Shown: positions 1-8,684, counted from the first letter of the stretch. The stretch: 63,375 nt of DNA from Candidatus Avidehalobacter gallistercoris (GCA_018715045.1 DVMH01000020.1:1-63375), one strand, 5' to 3'. Numbers and translations are program-made. The notes: generated by a model from the sequence alone, not told the origin.

Positions 1-26
1 TTAACTTTTCGCCGTTCAGACAAATT

Positions 27-521
27 TTATCTGTTGTCTATTTTTTCAGGGTATAGATCATGCCACAGCAGGCGCTGCTCTGACGCCTTTTCCCAACGGG
101 TGCCTGGCTTACCCCAGTTAACATAAGGGTCGATGGAAAGACCGCCGCGCGGTGTGAACTTGCCCCAAACCTCAATATACTTGGGCTCAAGCAGCTGCCG
201 CAGGTCTTCCATAATAATGTTTACGCAGTCCTCATGGAAATCGCCGTGGTTACGAAAGCTGTAAAGATAGATTTTCAGGCTTTTGCTCTCCACCAGCCGC
301 CCGTCCGGCACATAGCTGATATAAATAGTCGCAAAATCCGGCTGCCCTGTCACCGGGCAAAGACTGGTAAACTCCGGACAGTTAAATTTCACAAAATAAT
401 CCTGCTCCGGATGTTTGTTGATAAAGCTTTCCAGCACCTCCGGCGCGTAATCTGTGGGATAAGCGGTTTTGTTCGCACCAAGGCCGGTCACCCCGGCTAA
501 TTCTGCTTTCGTTCGCGTCAT
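27..521 (-). CDS. queF: NADPH-dependent 7-cyano-7-deazaguanine reductase (preQ0 reductase) QueF
   Basis: QueF reduces the nitrile of preQ0 to the aminomethyl group of preQ1 using NADPH, the last free-base step before the queuine precursor enters tRNA. The 164-residue protein matches the short single-domain (Bacillus-type) QueF. The catalytic cysteine is Cys55 in [10 protein letters not shown], and the family signature ESKSLKIY lies at about 78-85, followed by [10 protein letters not shown]. The ATG overlaps the queC stop as ATGA, so the two are translationally coupled. It is the last gene of a queD-queE-queC-queF operon under a preQ1 riboswitch. Nothing is missing or unusual. Confidence 0.96.
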   Translation of the reverse strand: MTRTKAELAGVTGLGANKTAYPTDYAPEVLESFINKHPEQDYFVKFNCPEFTSLCPVTGQPDFATIYISYVPDGRLVESKSLKIYLYSFRNHGDFHEDCVNIIMEDLRQLLEPKYIEVWGKFTPRGGLSIDPYVNWGKPGTRWEKASEQRLLWHDLYPEKIDNR

Positions 522-1210
522 ATATGTTCCTCCTCGTATTGCAGCGGGTCTTTTATGCCGTTGACCGCAAACGCCCGCAAACGGTCACGGCAAGTGCCAC
601 ACTGACCGCAGGGTTTATCCCCACCCTCATAACAGCTCCAGGTCAGCTCATAAGGCACGCCAAGCGAGATACCCTGCTTCACCACGCCGGCCTTGTCAGT
701 CTCGATAAACGGCGCCACCAGTTTTAAATGACCGCCGGTACCCTCCTTGATCGCTTCGTTCATCGCCCTGTAAAACGCCGCGCTGCAATCGGGATAAGCG
801 TTACCCGCCGCGTCGTCAAGATGCGCCCCATAATAGATATACGAACAGCGCGCCGCTTCAGCCGCGCTGGCTGCCGCCGCGATAAACAGACCGTTACGAA
901 ACGGCACATAGGTGCTGACCGGCTGATTCGGCGCCGCCTGCTGCTGCTTGGCATAACTCTCATGCGGCACTGCCGCCCGCCCCTGCAAAAGCGAACAGTC
1001 GCTTGTCTCAAACACTGCCGAAAGATCCAGCGTCTGCTGCGCCACACCATAATACGCCGCCACAGCCTTAGCCGACTGCAATTCTTTTTGATGTTTCTGG
1101 CCATAGAACACCGAAAGCGCCAGAACCTCTGCCGCGCCGAAACGCTGCACTGCCAGAGCCAGGCAGGTAGTGCTGTCCAGCCCTCCGGAAGACAAAACCA
1201 ATGCTTTCAC
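518..1210 (-). CDS. queC: 7-cyano-7-deazaguanine synthase QueC
   Basis: QueC converts 7-carboxy-7-deazaguanine, ammonia and ATP to preQ0 in the cytoplasm. The 230-residue protein starts with a PP-loop ATP pyrophosphatase motif, [10 protein letters not shown], at about 7-16. It ends with a zinc-binding cysteine cluster, CGQCGTC, around residue 200. The start is a GTG preceded by GGAGG at a 7-nt spacing. It follows queE by 23 bp and overlaps queF by 4 bp. Length and motifs are standard for the family. Confidence 0.96.
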   Translation of the reverse strand: MKALVLSSGGLDSTTCLALAVQRFGAAEVLALSVFYGQKHQKELQSAKAVAAYYGVAQQTLDLSAVFETSDCSLLQGRAAVPHESYAKQQQAAPNQPVSTYVPFRNGLFIAAAASAAEAARCSYIYYGAHLDDAAGNAYPDCSAAFYRAMNEAIKEGTGGHLKLVAPFIETDKAGVVKQGISLGVPYELTWSCYEGGDKPCGQCGTCRDRLRAFAVNGIKDPLQYEEEHI

Positions 1211-1233
1211 TGCGATTCCTCCTTAATTATGTG

Positions 1234-1902
1234 TTATACGCCACGCATGTCAGGCGGCCAGATGAATTTATGCAGCTGTAATTGCAGCCGCACTCCATTT
1301 AACCGCCTTGCCCGCATAAAATCAACCATGTCAGACGGATCAATAGTACCAAAAACCGGGCTGAAATAAATCTGCACGCGCCCCGCAAGAGCCAATTCGT
1401 TGATGACCTCCACAGCTCGCGTCATATCCGCCAAGTCAGCGCAGACGAATTTCACAACATCCGCGGCGCCCAAAAGCGCAAAGGAAGGGCGATGCATTTT
1501 ATTCTCCATGCCGCTGCCCGGCAGCTTGTAATCCAGCGTAAATACCGGCCGGTCAGGCAATGCGGCAAACGGCGCAATATCAATGCTGCCGTTAGTCTCA
1601 ATTTCCAGAGAAAGCTCTGGATCTGCCGTGATTGCCTGCACCAATTTCAAAACGTTGGCCGAGAGCAGCGGCTCGCCTCCGGTCAGCGTTACATTGCGGA
1701 TACCAGACGCATGGATATAAGCAAGGATTTCCGCTGCCGTCATATCCTCGCCGGGGCAATCGGATTCCCATGCCCAGGCGGTGTCGCAATATGAGCAGCA
1801 AAGGTTACACCCTGCCAGCCGGATAAACACCGAAAGCTCACCAGCCCGACTACCCTCGCCGTTAATGCTGATAAATTTCTCCACCACACGATATGTCTGC
1901 AT
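1234..1902 (-). CDS. queE: 7-carboxy-7-deazaguanine synthase QueE (radical SAM)
   Basis: QueE is the radical SAM enzyme that contracts 6-carboxy-tetrahydropterin to 7-carboxy-7-deazaguanine. The CX3CX2C iron-sulfur motif lies in LAGCNLCCSYCDT near residues 28-40, preceded by the family's FISINGEGSRAG segment, and a TGGEPLL motif follows. An upstream in-frame TTG at 1917 is possible. The ATG at 1902 is preferred because GGGAGTGAG sits 4-5 nt upstream of it and because this start no longer overlaps queD. The protein has 222 residues. It is second in the queuosine operon. Confidence 0.95.
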   Translation of the reverse strand: MQTYRVVEKFISINGEGSRAGELSVFIRLAGCNLCCSYCDTAWAWESDCPGEDMTAAEILAYIHASGIRNVTLTGGEPLLSANVLKLVQAITADPELSLEIETNGSIDIAPFAALPDRPVFTLDYKLPGSGMENKMHRPSFALLGAADVVKFVCADLADMTRAVEVINELALAGRVQIYFSPVFGTIDPSDMVDFMRARRLNGVRLQLQLHKFIWPPDMRGV

Positions 1903-1907
1903 AGCGC

Positions 1908-2327
1908 TCACTCCCAATACGCCGCGCAGTTTTCCGGCGTTTCATAGACCCATACCCTGGCGGGAGCAAAGCCTGCCTCACTCATCGCCCGGTAAAACCA
2001 GCGCGCCAGCTCCTCTGCCGTGGGGCGGAAAGGCAGCTCAAACAGTGTAAACCCCTCGTTTTGCAACGCTGCAAGCGTTTCTGGCGCAAGGCTTGCCGCC
2101 TCATATAGCAGCTTGTGGTCAATTTTTTCAGTAATGCGCTTCAAGGCCGCTTTCACCTCGGCAAAATCGCAGAGCATACCCCGCGCCGCGCCTGCCGTTT
2201 GCAAATCCGCTCCGGCAATTTCCAGCACCACACGCCAGCGGTGACCGTGCAGATTACGGCAAAGGCCAGGGTGATCCGGCAGAAAATGCGCCGCGTCGAA
2301 GCTGGTTTCCGTCTGTAAGCTGAACAT
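1908..2327 (-). CDS. queD: 6-carboxy-5,6,7,8-tetrahydropterin synthase QueD
   Basis: QueD turns 7,8-dihydroneopterin triphosphate into 6-carboxy-tetrahydropterin, the first dedicated step to preQ0. The 139-residue protein shows the PTPS zinc ligands His14, His27 and His29 (in NLHGHRW) and the catalytic Cys23. A DH pair in KIDHKLL and a C-terminal glutamate in YETPENC are also typical. It is the first gene of the operon, behind a GGGGG ribosome-binding site that follows the riboswitch terminator. Folate GTP cyclohydrolase is not in the window, so the substrate comes from elsewhere in the genome. Confidence 0.95.
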   Translation of the reverse strand: MFSLQTETSFDAAHFLPDHPGLCRNLHGHRWRVVLEIAGADLQTAGAARGMLCDFAEVKAALKRITEKIDHKLLYEAASLAPETLAALQNEGFTLFELPFRPTAEELARWFYRAMSEAGFAPARVWVYETPENCAAYWE

Positions 2328-2342
2328 GTTATTCCCCCTTTT

Positions 2343-2371
2343 TAATAAAAAGAAAAGGGCGCACTGCGCCC
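2343..2371 (-). terminator. Intrinsic terminator in the queD leader (riboswitch expression platform)
   Basis: On the minus strand a GGGCGC/GCGCCC hairpin (2357-2371) is followed by a T-rich tract at 2343-2356. It lies between the preQ1 aptamer and the queD ribosome-binding site, so it can act as the regulated terminator of the leader. Confidence 0.85.
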
Positions 2372-2382
2372 TTATAATTAAC

Positions 2383-2424
2383 GGCCTAGTTTTGTTTTGT
2401 GACAGGAGGTTTACGAACTGTCAT
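2383..2424 (-). promoter_or_regulatory. preQ1-I riboswitch aptamer upstream of queD
   Basis: Minus-strand sequence shows a GACAG/CTGTC stem (2418-2422 with 2401-2405) around a 12-nt loop, TTCGTAAACCTC. It is followed by an A-rich tail, ACAAAACAAAACTAGG, that matches the pseudoknot-forming tail of preQ1-I aptamers. It lies between a consensus promoter and an intrinsic terminator and directly precedes the queDECF operon, which makes preQ1. PreQ1 binding is expected to favour termination. Confidence 0.88.
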
Positions 2425-2438
2425 ATTTAATTTGGTTT

Positions 2439-2467
2439 ATTGTAACACATCATGCGGCAGGTGTCAA
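2439..2467 (-). promoter_or_regulatory. Housekeeping-type promoter of the queDECF operon
   Basis: TTGACA (2462-2467) and TACAAT (2439-2444) are separated by exactly 17 bp on the minus strand. Transcription would start just ahead of the preQ1 aptamer. The -35 box overlaps the 3' end of yqfD. Confidence 0.85.
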
Positions 2468-3645
2468 TTCTGCGTCTCGGTCTGCGTATGTATGCCAATT
2501 TCCTCAAGACACTCCCACGTCACGTTAACCGACCACACGCCTTCTGGAAGTAATTGATAGGCCGTCTCCTCGTTTAGACGCTTAGCGTCCTCGCCCATCT
2601 GCGCCGAAAGAGTTTGCTCCGCCTGGCGATACGCGGCGGCCTTGGCCTCCTGCTCAGAAAGCTGGCGCTGTGTGATAAGTTCACGCTGCAACGCCTCACG
2701 CTGCAAATCCACCGCCGTGCCGAAGATATTAAACGTAAAATCCGCCGTCTGGCTACTGATTTGCCCGCCCTCTTCCGGAGTTTTGGGCGGCTGCCCCCAA
2801 AGCAGCAGCTCGCGCCCGTCCGCCCGCGTCAGACGGTATAAATAGGCAGGGCGCCCATCCGGAGTCACCTCCTCCTGCTCCAGTGCAGCCTCGCCGTATC
2901 CCTGGTACCACACCCTCCCCCGTACAATCGCGTCGGCACGCCCATCGGCCAGCGGCGCTACCAGCAAATCGCCTTTTTTAACCGTATCGCCCCTCTCCAC
3001 CATCGGCTGGCCGTGCTTCAGCAAAACCTGCTCCACCAAGGCGTCCCGGTCCGCCCAGATAGCGCCCTTAGTGGCGTTTTCCAGCTCCTCAGGATAGATG
3101 GAACGCTCCGCTACCTTAATATTCACCACAGTACCGTTCCGCTCGATATATACCCAGGAAATCTCCGGTATCTGCGATTTCAGCTCCGCCGCAAGAGCGT
3201 CGGTATCCAGCCTGGCAAACAGCACGCCCGGTTTCAGCCCCAGCTCCGCCGCAAGGCTCTCTACCTGCGCTACGTCCAGCTCATGCAGTTCCTCCTGCGG
3301 CAGCACTTTCACCGCAAACACAAGCTGTGAGAGAGCGAACAGCCCCGCCGCAAACAGAATGATACCAACAGCCAGCGTTTTCCGTCCCCGCAGATAATGA
3401 ATGGTGAACGGCAGCCCCCGACTACGGCGTATGGCCAGCTTGCAGCCGCAGATCTTTCCCACCCGGCGCAGCTCTTTCAAATCACCCCAAGCCGCCTTAA
3501 GCTCCAGCAAATCATCACGCAGCCAGTTGATATCCCAAATTTCAATCTCCCTCTGCAAGGCAAGATTCAAAAAACGCTCCTGACCGCCGCCTGTTAAATG
3601 CAGCAGAACATAGCCGGAAAGCCAGCTCCAAAACAAATTCAGCAT
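2464..3645 (-). CDS. yqfD: Sporulation protein YqfD
   Basis: YqfD is a membrane protein made in the mother cell during sporulation; its molecular role is not well defined. The N-terminal part, about 80 residues, is cytoplasmic. A single membrane segment (about 92-111) follows, then a large extracytoplasmic domain with alternating beta and helix segments and a coiled, E/Q/A-rich C-terminal third. The open frame extends to 3699, but the ATG at 3645 has a GGGGG site 8 nt upstream and starts just after the yqfC stop at 3650. That gives 393 residues, typical of the family. It forms a two-gene operon with yqfC. Confidence 0.9.
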   Translation of the reverse strand: MLNLFWSWLSGYVLLHLTGGGQERFLNLALQREIEIWDINWLRDDLLELKAAWGDLKELRRVGKICGCKLAIRRSRGLPFTIHYLRGRKTLAVGIILFAAGLFALSQLVFAVKVLPQEELHELDVAQVESLAAELGLKPGVLFARLDTDALAAELKSQIPEISWVYIERNGTVVNIKVAERSIYPEELENATKGAIWADRDALVEQVLLKHGQPMVERGDTVKKGDLLVAPLADGRADAIVRGRVWYQGYGEAALEQEEVTPDGRPAYLYRLTRADGRELLLWGQPPKTPEEGGQISSQTADFTFNIFGTAVDLQREALQRELITQRQLSEQEAKAAAYRQAEQTLSAQMGEDAKRLNEETAYQLLPEGVWSVNVTWECLEEIGIHTQTETQN

Positions 3646-3649
3646 ATTT

Positions 3650-4069
3650 TCAAGCCCCCTCCGGCGAATCCGGCTGCGGCTTTTCACCGGACCTTTCATC
3701 GGGATTTTCTTCCGCCATTTCCTCGGCCAGCAGCGCCGCCAGATCAGCGTCTGAGAGCACGCCGCCGTCGCCTTTCATATCCAACACGATAGCCAGATTG
3801 CTGATCTCCCCCTCCAGAAAAACATCCGTCTTGCTGATACTGCGCAGCGCAAAGCCGCTCCCGCGTGCGATCAAATAGCCGTCGCTGACTCTGAGCCGCA
3901 CCTCGTCAGCCGCGTAGCTGATAATCCCCTTGTGATTCTCCACGTTCAGATTCAGGTTGCCAACCAACGTTATTTTGGGCAGATCAAGCGCTAATTCCTC
4001 CGGTATCTCCAGTACATCAGCAAATACCGAGCGCATAACCCGCTTTTTTTTACCGAAATTTCCCCGCAA
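3650..4069 (-). CDS. yqfC: Sporulation protein YqfC (YabP/YqfC family)
   Basis: This small protein has the YabP/YqfC-fold core (IPEELALDLPKITLVGN, then NHKGIISY and IARGSGF) and is co-expressed with yqfD in sporulating firmicutes, usually under SigE. The C-terminus adds an acidic, E/D/P-rich tail of about 35 residues. The first possible start is a GTG at 4078, but it overlaps the AGGAGG site. An in-frame TTG at 4069 lies 8 nt after that site and is the better start. The gene order yqfC-yqfD is standard. The upstream gene alaS is divergent. Confidence 0.88.
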   Translation of the reverse strand: MRGNFGKKKRVMRSVFADVLEIPEELALDLPKITLVGNLNLNVENHKGIISYAADEVRLRVSDGYLIARGSGFALRSISKTDVFLEGEISNLAIVLDMKGDGGVLSDADLAALLAEEMAEENPDERSGEKPQPDSPEGA

Positions 4070-4146
4070 AACGCGCACCTCCTATCATCGGCAATATATA
4101 TATGCCAAAGCCCCGCCGCAAAGACCTTCTGACACCAAATACCTGC

Positions 4147-4175
4147 TTGTATTCGGCAAATTTATGTGCTATAAT
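4147..4175 (+). promoter_or_regulatory. Promoter of alaS
   Basis: TTGTAT (4147-4152) and a perfect TATAAT (4170-4175) are 17 bp apart. The leader to the alaS start at 4226 is only about 45 nt, too short for a T-box. Confidence 0.75.
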
Positions 4176-4225
4176 ATTGGAATGGAATAATTTACTTTCC
4201 TTATTTTTATAATTTGGAGGCTATT

Positions 4226-6901
4226 ATGACTGAAACGAAGCATAAATACAGCGATTTGGTGACGGAGGCGCAGATCCGCGAGGCTTTTCTGAAATTCTTT
4301 GAGGCTAAGGGTCATACCCGCGTGCCCAGCTCGCCGCTGGTGCCGCATAACGACCCGACGCTGTTATTTGTGAACGCTGGTATGGTGCAGTTCAAGGATA
4401 CGTTTCTCGGGCTGGAAAAACGCCCCTATGTGCGCGCCACCTCCGCTCAGAAATGCGTCCGCGCGGGCGGCAAACACAACGACCTTGACACTGTGGGGCG
4501 CACCGCCCGCCATCATACGTTCTTTGAAATGCTGGGCAATTTCTCGTTCGGCGATTATTTCAAGGAAGACGCGATCAAAAACGCGTGGGAGTTTATCACC
4601 GAAGTATTAAAGCTTCCTAAAGATCGCCTTTATGTAACAGTGTATAAGGAAGACGATGAAGCCCGCGAGATTTGGAAGCGCGTCACCGGTTTCTCGGACG
4701 AACGCATTTACAGCATGGGTGAAAAAGACAACTTCTGGGCGATGGGCGACACCGGCCCTTGCGGTCCCTGCTCAGAGATTTTCTTCGATCGCGGTGAAAA
4801 ATATACCTGCAATGCGCCCAAGTGCGCCATGGGCGTCTGCGACTGCGACCGATGGATGGAAATCTGGAACCTGGTATTCATGCAATATGAACGCGACGAG
4901 CAGGGAAATCTGACGCCGCTGCCCAGACCAAGTATTGATACCGGCATGGGGCTGGAGCGTATCACCTCCATCATGCAGGACGTAGACAGCAACTATGAAA
5001 TTCCCCTTATGCGCAGCCTGATCGGCTTTGTGGAGGATTTAACCCAAACAACCTATGATCCCGGCAAGGCTGGTTTTCCCTACCGAGTGATCGCCGACCA
5101 TATCCGCGCCTGCACATTCCTGATTGCCGACGGCGTTATCCCTGGCAACGACGGCCGCAACTATGTGCTGCGCCGTATTTTCCGCCGCGCTGTGCGCTAC
5201 GGCGTGAGCCTCGGCATCAACGAGCCCTTTATGCACAAAATGGTGCCGCTGGTCTGCCAGCTGATGGGAGACGCTTACCCTGAAATACGCGAACAGCAGG
5301 ATTTTATTGCCAAGGTAATGCTGTTGGAGGAGGAAAAATTCCGCGAGACGATCAGCGACGGCCTTACCATGGTGGGCAATATTATTGCCCAAATGAAAGA
5401 AGCCGGCGACACTACATTCTCCGGCAAGAACGCTTTTCAGCTTTATGACACCTACGGCTTCCCTCTGGATTTGACCAAAGATATTCTGGAAGAAAACAAT
5501 ATGCAGCTGGACGAGCGCCAGTTTGAGGCCGCGCTGGAAGCCCAGCGCGAGCGCGCCCGCGCCGCAAGAAACGTCAAAACCAACGTGGAGGATTTACAGG
5601 AACTGACCAACCTGCTGGCTGATATCCCAGCCACAAAATTCACCGGCTATGAGCAGACCGAGGGTAAGGGCAAAGTGCTGGCCGTCATTGTGGATAAAAA
5701 ACTGACAAATAATATTTCCGGCGGACAGGACGGCTACCTGGTGCTGGATGAAACGCCTTTCTACGCCGAAAGCGGCGGCCAGCTGGGCGACAGCGGCGAA
5801 GTGAACGGCGCCAATGCCGAATTGCTGATCAACAACACCACCAAACTGCCAAACGGTATCTTCCTGCACCACTTCCTGGCCAAGACAGGCGGCCTTAAGC
5901 CGGGCGATACCGTCACCTGCAAAATCAACATGGAGCAGCGCCTGGATGAAGCGCGAAACCACTCTGCCACCCACCTTTTGCAGTTTGCACTGCGTCAGGT
6001 TCTGGGCAACCACGTACACCAGGCCGGCTCTCTGGTGCGGGCGGACAGGCTGCGTTTTGACTTTTCACACATCGCGCCCCTTTCCCCGGCAGAACTGGAT
6101 ACAATCGAGGGTATAGTGAACGGCCTGATTTTGCAGAACGAACCAGTGAAAACCGTGCTTATGAGCAAGGACGAGGCCACTGCCCAGGGTTTCCTTGCTT
6201 TCTTCGGCGACAAATACGGCGAGCAGGTGCGCACCGTCACTATGGGGCCATCGCAGGAGCTTTGCGGCGGCACCCATGTTCACGCCACCGGTGATATCGG
6301 TTCATTCAAAATTATCAGCGAGAGCGGTATCGGTTCCGGTATACGGCGTATTGAGGCCGTAACTGGGCGGCATGTTCATAAGTTTATGAGCGAGCATTTG
6401 GAACATTTGTTCCAAACCGCGGCGCTCCTTAAAACCAACTGGCAGAATTTGGAGCAAAAGGTGGCTGCGCTGATTGAAGAAAATAAAGAGAAAGATCGCG
6501 AGATCCGCCAGTTGCGTCAGCAGCTAAGCCAGCAGTCGCTGGGCGACGTGACTGAGAAAGCCAAGGAAATAGCCGGAGTTAAGGTAGTGGCAGCCAAAGT
6601 TCCAGCCGAAAATATGGACGAGCTGCGCAGCACGATGGATAAGGTACGCGATAAACTGCCGGAGGGCGTGGCAATACTTACAGCAGCTACAGAAGGCAAA
6701 GTACTGCTGGTGGCATATGTCGGCAAGCCGCTGATCGCACGCGGTCTGAATGCAGGCAATATTGTGAAAGCGGCGGCGGCGGCCTGCGGCGGCGGCGGCG
6801 GCGGACGGCCTGATATGGCTCAGGCGGGCGGCAAAGACCCGGCCAAAATTCAGGACGCTTTAGACGCAGCGCTGAAGCATATCGAAGCAGCGCTGGCATA
6901 A
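4226..6901 (+). CDS. alaS: Alanyl-tRNA synthetase
   Basis: AlaS charges tRNA-Ala and edits mischarged Ser and Gly. The class II catalytic core occupies the N-terminal 250 residues (RATSAQKCVRAGGKHNDLD near 70-90). The editing domain carries the zinc motif HSATH at about 579-583 and CGGTH near 680. A coiled segment (about 725-770) leads into the C-terminal domain with its glycine-rich CGGGGGGRPDMAQAGG segment. An in-frame TTG at 4214 is disregarded because GGAGG lies 5 nt before the ATG at 4226. The length of 891 residues is normal. It is followed by ireB-ruvX-DUF1292, a conserved order in Bacillota. Confidence 0.97.
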   Translation: MTETKHKYSDLVTEAQIREAFLKFFEAKGHTRVPSSPLVPHNDPTLLFVNAGMVQFKDTFLGLEKRPYVRATSAQKCVRAGGKHNDLDTVGRTARHHTFFEMLGNFSFGDYFKEDAIKNAWEFITEVLKLPKDRLYVTVYKEDDEAREIWKRVTGFSDERIYSMGEKDNFWAMGDTGPCGPCSEIFFDRGEKYTCNAPKCAMGVCDCDRWMEIWNLVFMQYERDEQGNLTPLPRPSIDTGMGLERITSIMQDVDSNYEIPLMRSLIGFVEDLTQTTYDPGKAGFPYRVIADHIRACTFLIADGVIPGNDGRNYVLRRIFRRAVRYGVSLGINEPFMHKMVPLVCQLMGDAYPEIREQQDFIAKVMLLEEEKFRETISDGLTMVGNIIAQMKEAGDTTFSGKNAFQLYDTYGFPLDLTKDILEENNMQLDERQFEAALEAQRERARAARNVKTNVEDLQELTNLLADIPATKFTGYEQTEGKGKVLAVIVDKKLTNNISGGQDGYLVLDETPFYAESGGQLGDSGEVNGANAELLINNTTKLPNGIFLHHFLAKTGGLKPGDTVTCKINMEQRLDEARNHSATHLLQFALRQVLGNHVHQAGSLVRADRLRFDFSHIAPLSPAELDTIEGIVNGLILQNEPVKTVLMSKDEATAQGFLAFFGDKYGEQVRTVTMGPSQELCGGTHVHATGDIGSFKIISESGIGSGIRRIEAVTGRHVHKFMSEHLEHLFQTAALLKTNWQNLEQKVAALIEENKEKDREIRQLRQQLSQQSLGDVTEKAKEIAGVKVVAAKVPAENMDELRSTMDKVRDKLPEGVAILTAATEGKVLLVAYVGKPLIARGLNAGNIVKAAAAACGGGGGGRPDMAQAGGKDPAKIQDALDAALKHIEAALA

Positions 6902-6966
6902 ACCCGCCAAATAAAGGCGGTATAAAAGACGTAAGTTTTGCTTAAGATTGAAAAGGAGGGCGCTAT

Positions 6967-7236
6967 ATGGCAGACAACAAGCTGGAAGAAACCATGTATT
7001 TCAAGGTCAGCAAGGAAGAGGAGTTGAACCCGCGCGATGTGCTGCTGACGGTCTACGACGCACTGGAAGAAAAGGGCTACAACTCTATTAATCAGCTGGT
7101 AGGCTATTTCATCTCCGGCGACCCAGCATATATAACCAGCCACAAGCAGGCCAGAAGCCTGATCCGCCGGGTGGAGCGCGACGATTTGATCGAAGAGCTG
7201 CTGGTAAGCTATCTTAAGGGCAGGAACAACAAATGA
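6967..7236 (+). CDS. ireB: IreB family regulatory phosphoprotein (DUF965/UPF0297)
   Basis: The 89-residue protein has the DUF965 signature: an N-terminal MYFKV segment, then [33 protein letters not shown] and a basic region. In enterococci its homologue IreB is a substrate of the PASTA kinase IreK and controls intrinsic cephalosporin resistance; whether that holds here is unknown. AAAGGAGG lies 7 nt before the ATG. The ATGA overlap with ruvX and the alaS-ireB-ruvX-DUF1292 order show a conserved operon. Confidence 0.93.
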   Translation: MADNKLEETMYFKVSKEEELNPRDVLLTVYDALEEKGYNSINQLVGYFISGDPAYITSHKQARSLIRRVERDDLIEELLVSYLKGRNNK

Positions 7237-7652
7237 GACTGCTGGGGCTTGACTTAGGCGGAGCCACCATCGGCGTGGCCGTCAGCGACCCTTTGGGCAT
7301 CACGGCTCAGGGCATCTGTACGCTGCACCGCCGCACCCACCGTAAGGATATGGCGGCGCTAAAACTACTTGTCGAAAAATACGAAACAAAGGCGTTTGTG
7401 CTGGGTCTGCCACTTAATCTTGACGGCAGCCGCGGCCCGGCGGTGGATAAGGTGGAAAGCTTTGCCGACCATCTGCGGCGCGAATTTGCCCTCCCAGTTT
7501 ATTTTCAAGACGAACGGCTGACCACTGTGGCCGCGCACAAAACCCTGCTGGAAAATGATACCAGCCGCCAAAAACGCCGTCAGGTGGTAGATAAGCTGGC
7601 GGCGGTGCTGATACTGCAAACCTATTTAGATAACCCCAATACAATTAAGTGA
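7233..7652 (+). CDS. ruvX: Holliday junction resolvase-like protein RuvX/YqgF
   Basis: The RuvX (YqgF) family has an RNase H-like fold and is linked to rRNA processing and Holliday-junction resolution. The 139-residue protein shows the first catalytic aspartate in [15 protein letters not shown] near the N-terminus. The [10 protein letters not shown] loop and the [10 protein letters not shown] motif carry the second conserved acidic group, and a final aspartate lies in the C-terminal DKLAAVLIL helix. Its start overlaps the ireB stop by 4 bp. Domain and length are standard. Confidence 0.95.
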   Translation: MRLLGLDLGGATIGVAVSDPLGITAQGICTLHRRTHRKDMAALKLLVEKYETKAFVLGLPLNLDGSRGPAVDKVESFADHLRREFALPVYFQDERLTTVAAHKTLLENDTSRQKRRQVVDKLAAVLILQTYLDNPNTIK

Positions 7653-7662
7653 GGTTTTGGTC

Positions 7663-7947
7663 ATGACGCAAAACGAAATTGAAAACGAAAACATCATCAC
7701 CCTGCTGGACGACGACGATAACCCGATCGACTTCGAGATCATCGAAGTGCTGGAAATTCAGGGCAAGCGCTATGCGTTTCTGCTGCCGCTGAACGACGAG
7801 GAAGACACCTCGGAGGAGGACGAGGCCGTTATCTTCCGTATCGACCCGGGCGAGGACGGCGAGGAAATTTTCGCCTACATCGAGGACGACGACGAATGGG
7901 AAATGGTCGTTGATACCTACAACGACCTCCTGTTTGACGAGGAGTAA
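7663..7947 (+). CDS. DUF1292 family acidic protein (YrzB-like)
   Basis: The 94-residue protein is very acidic and contains the DUF1292 pattern: an early IITLLDDDDNPIDFEIIEVL strand pair, then KRYAFLLPLND and a C-terminal DDDEWEMVVD. Its function is unknown, but it is conserved downstream of ruvX in many Bacillota. Among candidate starts the ATG at 7663 has GTGAGG 8 nt upstream; the in-frame TTG at 7657 is less likely. It is the last gene of the alaS operon before a strong bidirectional terminator. Confidence 0.9.
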   Translation: MTQNEIENENIITLLDDDDNPIDFEIIEVLEIQGKRYAFLLPLNDEEDTSEEDEAVIFRIDPGEDGEEIFAYIEDDDEWEMVVDTYNDLLFDEE

Positions 7948-7968
7948 ACTGCAAACAAGCAGCAAATC

Positions 7969-8002
7969 AAAAGAGGGGGCAGTTTAGTCTGCCCCCTCTT
8001 TT
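7969..8002. terminator. Bidirectional intrinsic terminator between DUF1292 and the reverse rubrerythrin gene
   Basis: A perfect 14-bp inverted repeat (AAAAGAGGGGGCAG with CTGCCCCCTCTTTT) and a 6-nt loop. Its A/T ends give a U-tract on both strands, so it serves both convergent genes. Confidence 0.92.
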
Positions 8003-8023
8003 GATTTATTTATTTAGAACTGA

Positions 8024-8578
8024 TTATTTGTTGAAGTAATGCTTCATCAAACCGCGGAAACCGGCTCCATGCCGCGCTTCATCTTTAGCCATTTCATGCA
8101 CGGTATCATGGATAGCGTCCAAACCCAGCTCTTTTGCTTTGGCAGCAAGCATCAGTTTACCCTCGCAGGCGCCATGCTCGGCCTCGGCACGCATTTTAAC
8201 ATTGGTCTTGGTGTCGGCAGTCACCACTTCGCCCAACAACTCGGCAAACTTGGCGGCATGTTCAGCCTCCTCGTAGGCATAAAGCTCAAAAGCGCGGCCA
8301 ATCTCAGGATAGCCCTCGCGGTGCGCCTGACGCGCCATAGCCAGATACATGCCAACCTCGGTGCATTCACCCATAAAGTTGTCTTTCAGGCCGGAGATGA
8401 TCTCCGCCGGAGCATCCTTGGCAATACCGACAACATGCTCACAGGCAAACGGCGCGTCTTCACCCTCAGTCTTCTCCACAAATTTCTCAGCGGGAGCCTT
8501 GCACTGGGGGCAGAACTCCGGAGCGGCAGTGCCTTCATGTACATAACCACAAACGGTGCAAACAAATTTTTTCAGCAT
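8024..8578 (-). CDS. Reverse rubrerythrin (NADH peroxidase type)
   Basis: This enzyme class reduces hydrogen peroxide and oxygen in anaerobes. Unlike classical rubrerythrin, the rubredoxin-like iron site is N-terminal: CTVC at residues 7-10 and CPQC at 23-26. The ferritin-like diiron domain follows, with ExxH-type motifs in [13 protein letters not shown] and AKDEARHG. The long open frame to 8656 is not used; the ATG at 8578 has GGAGG 8 nt upstream and the family's MLKKFVC start. The 184-residue length fits. A PerR-like box covers its -10 region, which suggests peroxide induction. Confidence 0.93.
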   Translation of the reverse strand: MLKKFVCTVCGYVHEGTAAPEFCPQCKAPAEKFVEKTEGEDAPFACEHVVGIAKDAPAEIISGLKDNFMGECTEVGMYLAMARQAHREGYPEIGRAFELYAYEEAEHAAKFAELLGEVVTADTKTNVKMRAEAEHGACEGKLMLAAKAKELGLDAIHDTVHEMAKDEARHGAGFRGLMKHYFNK

Positions 8579-8641
8579 TTGGTTTTCCTCCATACTTATG
8601 TAAAATTTTTGCCGCGGGATGCGGCATGGTTTAAACAGTGC

Positions 8642-8668
8642 GTTTAATAAGAACATTTCTTATTAAAC
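8642..8668. repeat. Perfect 12-bp inverted repeat at the start of the reverse rubrerythrin transcript
   Basis: GTTTAATAAGAA and its exact reverse complement flank a 3-bp CAT spacer. It begins about 3 nt after the predicted start site, so it is either an operator or a 5'-end mRNA hairpin. No T-tract fitting a terminator follows it. Confidence 0.8.
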
Positions 8669-8669
8669 C

Positions 8670-8684
8670 CTATCATTATTATAC
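8670..8684 (-). promoter_or_regulatory. Candidate PerR box over the -10 of the reverse rubrerythrin promoter
   Basis: The minus strand reads GTATAATAATGATAG. This agrees with the PerR consensus TTATAATnATTATAA at 11 of 14 defined positions and overlaps the -10 hexamer, a classic repressor position. PerR control of this gene family is established in clostridia; here it is inferred. Confidence 0.55.

Noticed and set aside
4176-4225. T-box leader for alaS
   Set aside because: Only about 45 nt separate the promoter from the start codon, and no T-box sequence or antiterminator is present.
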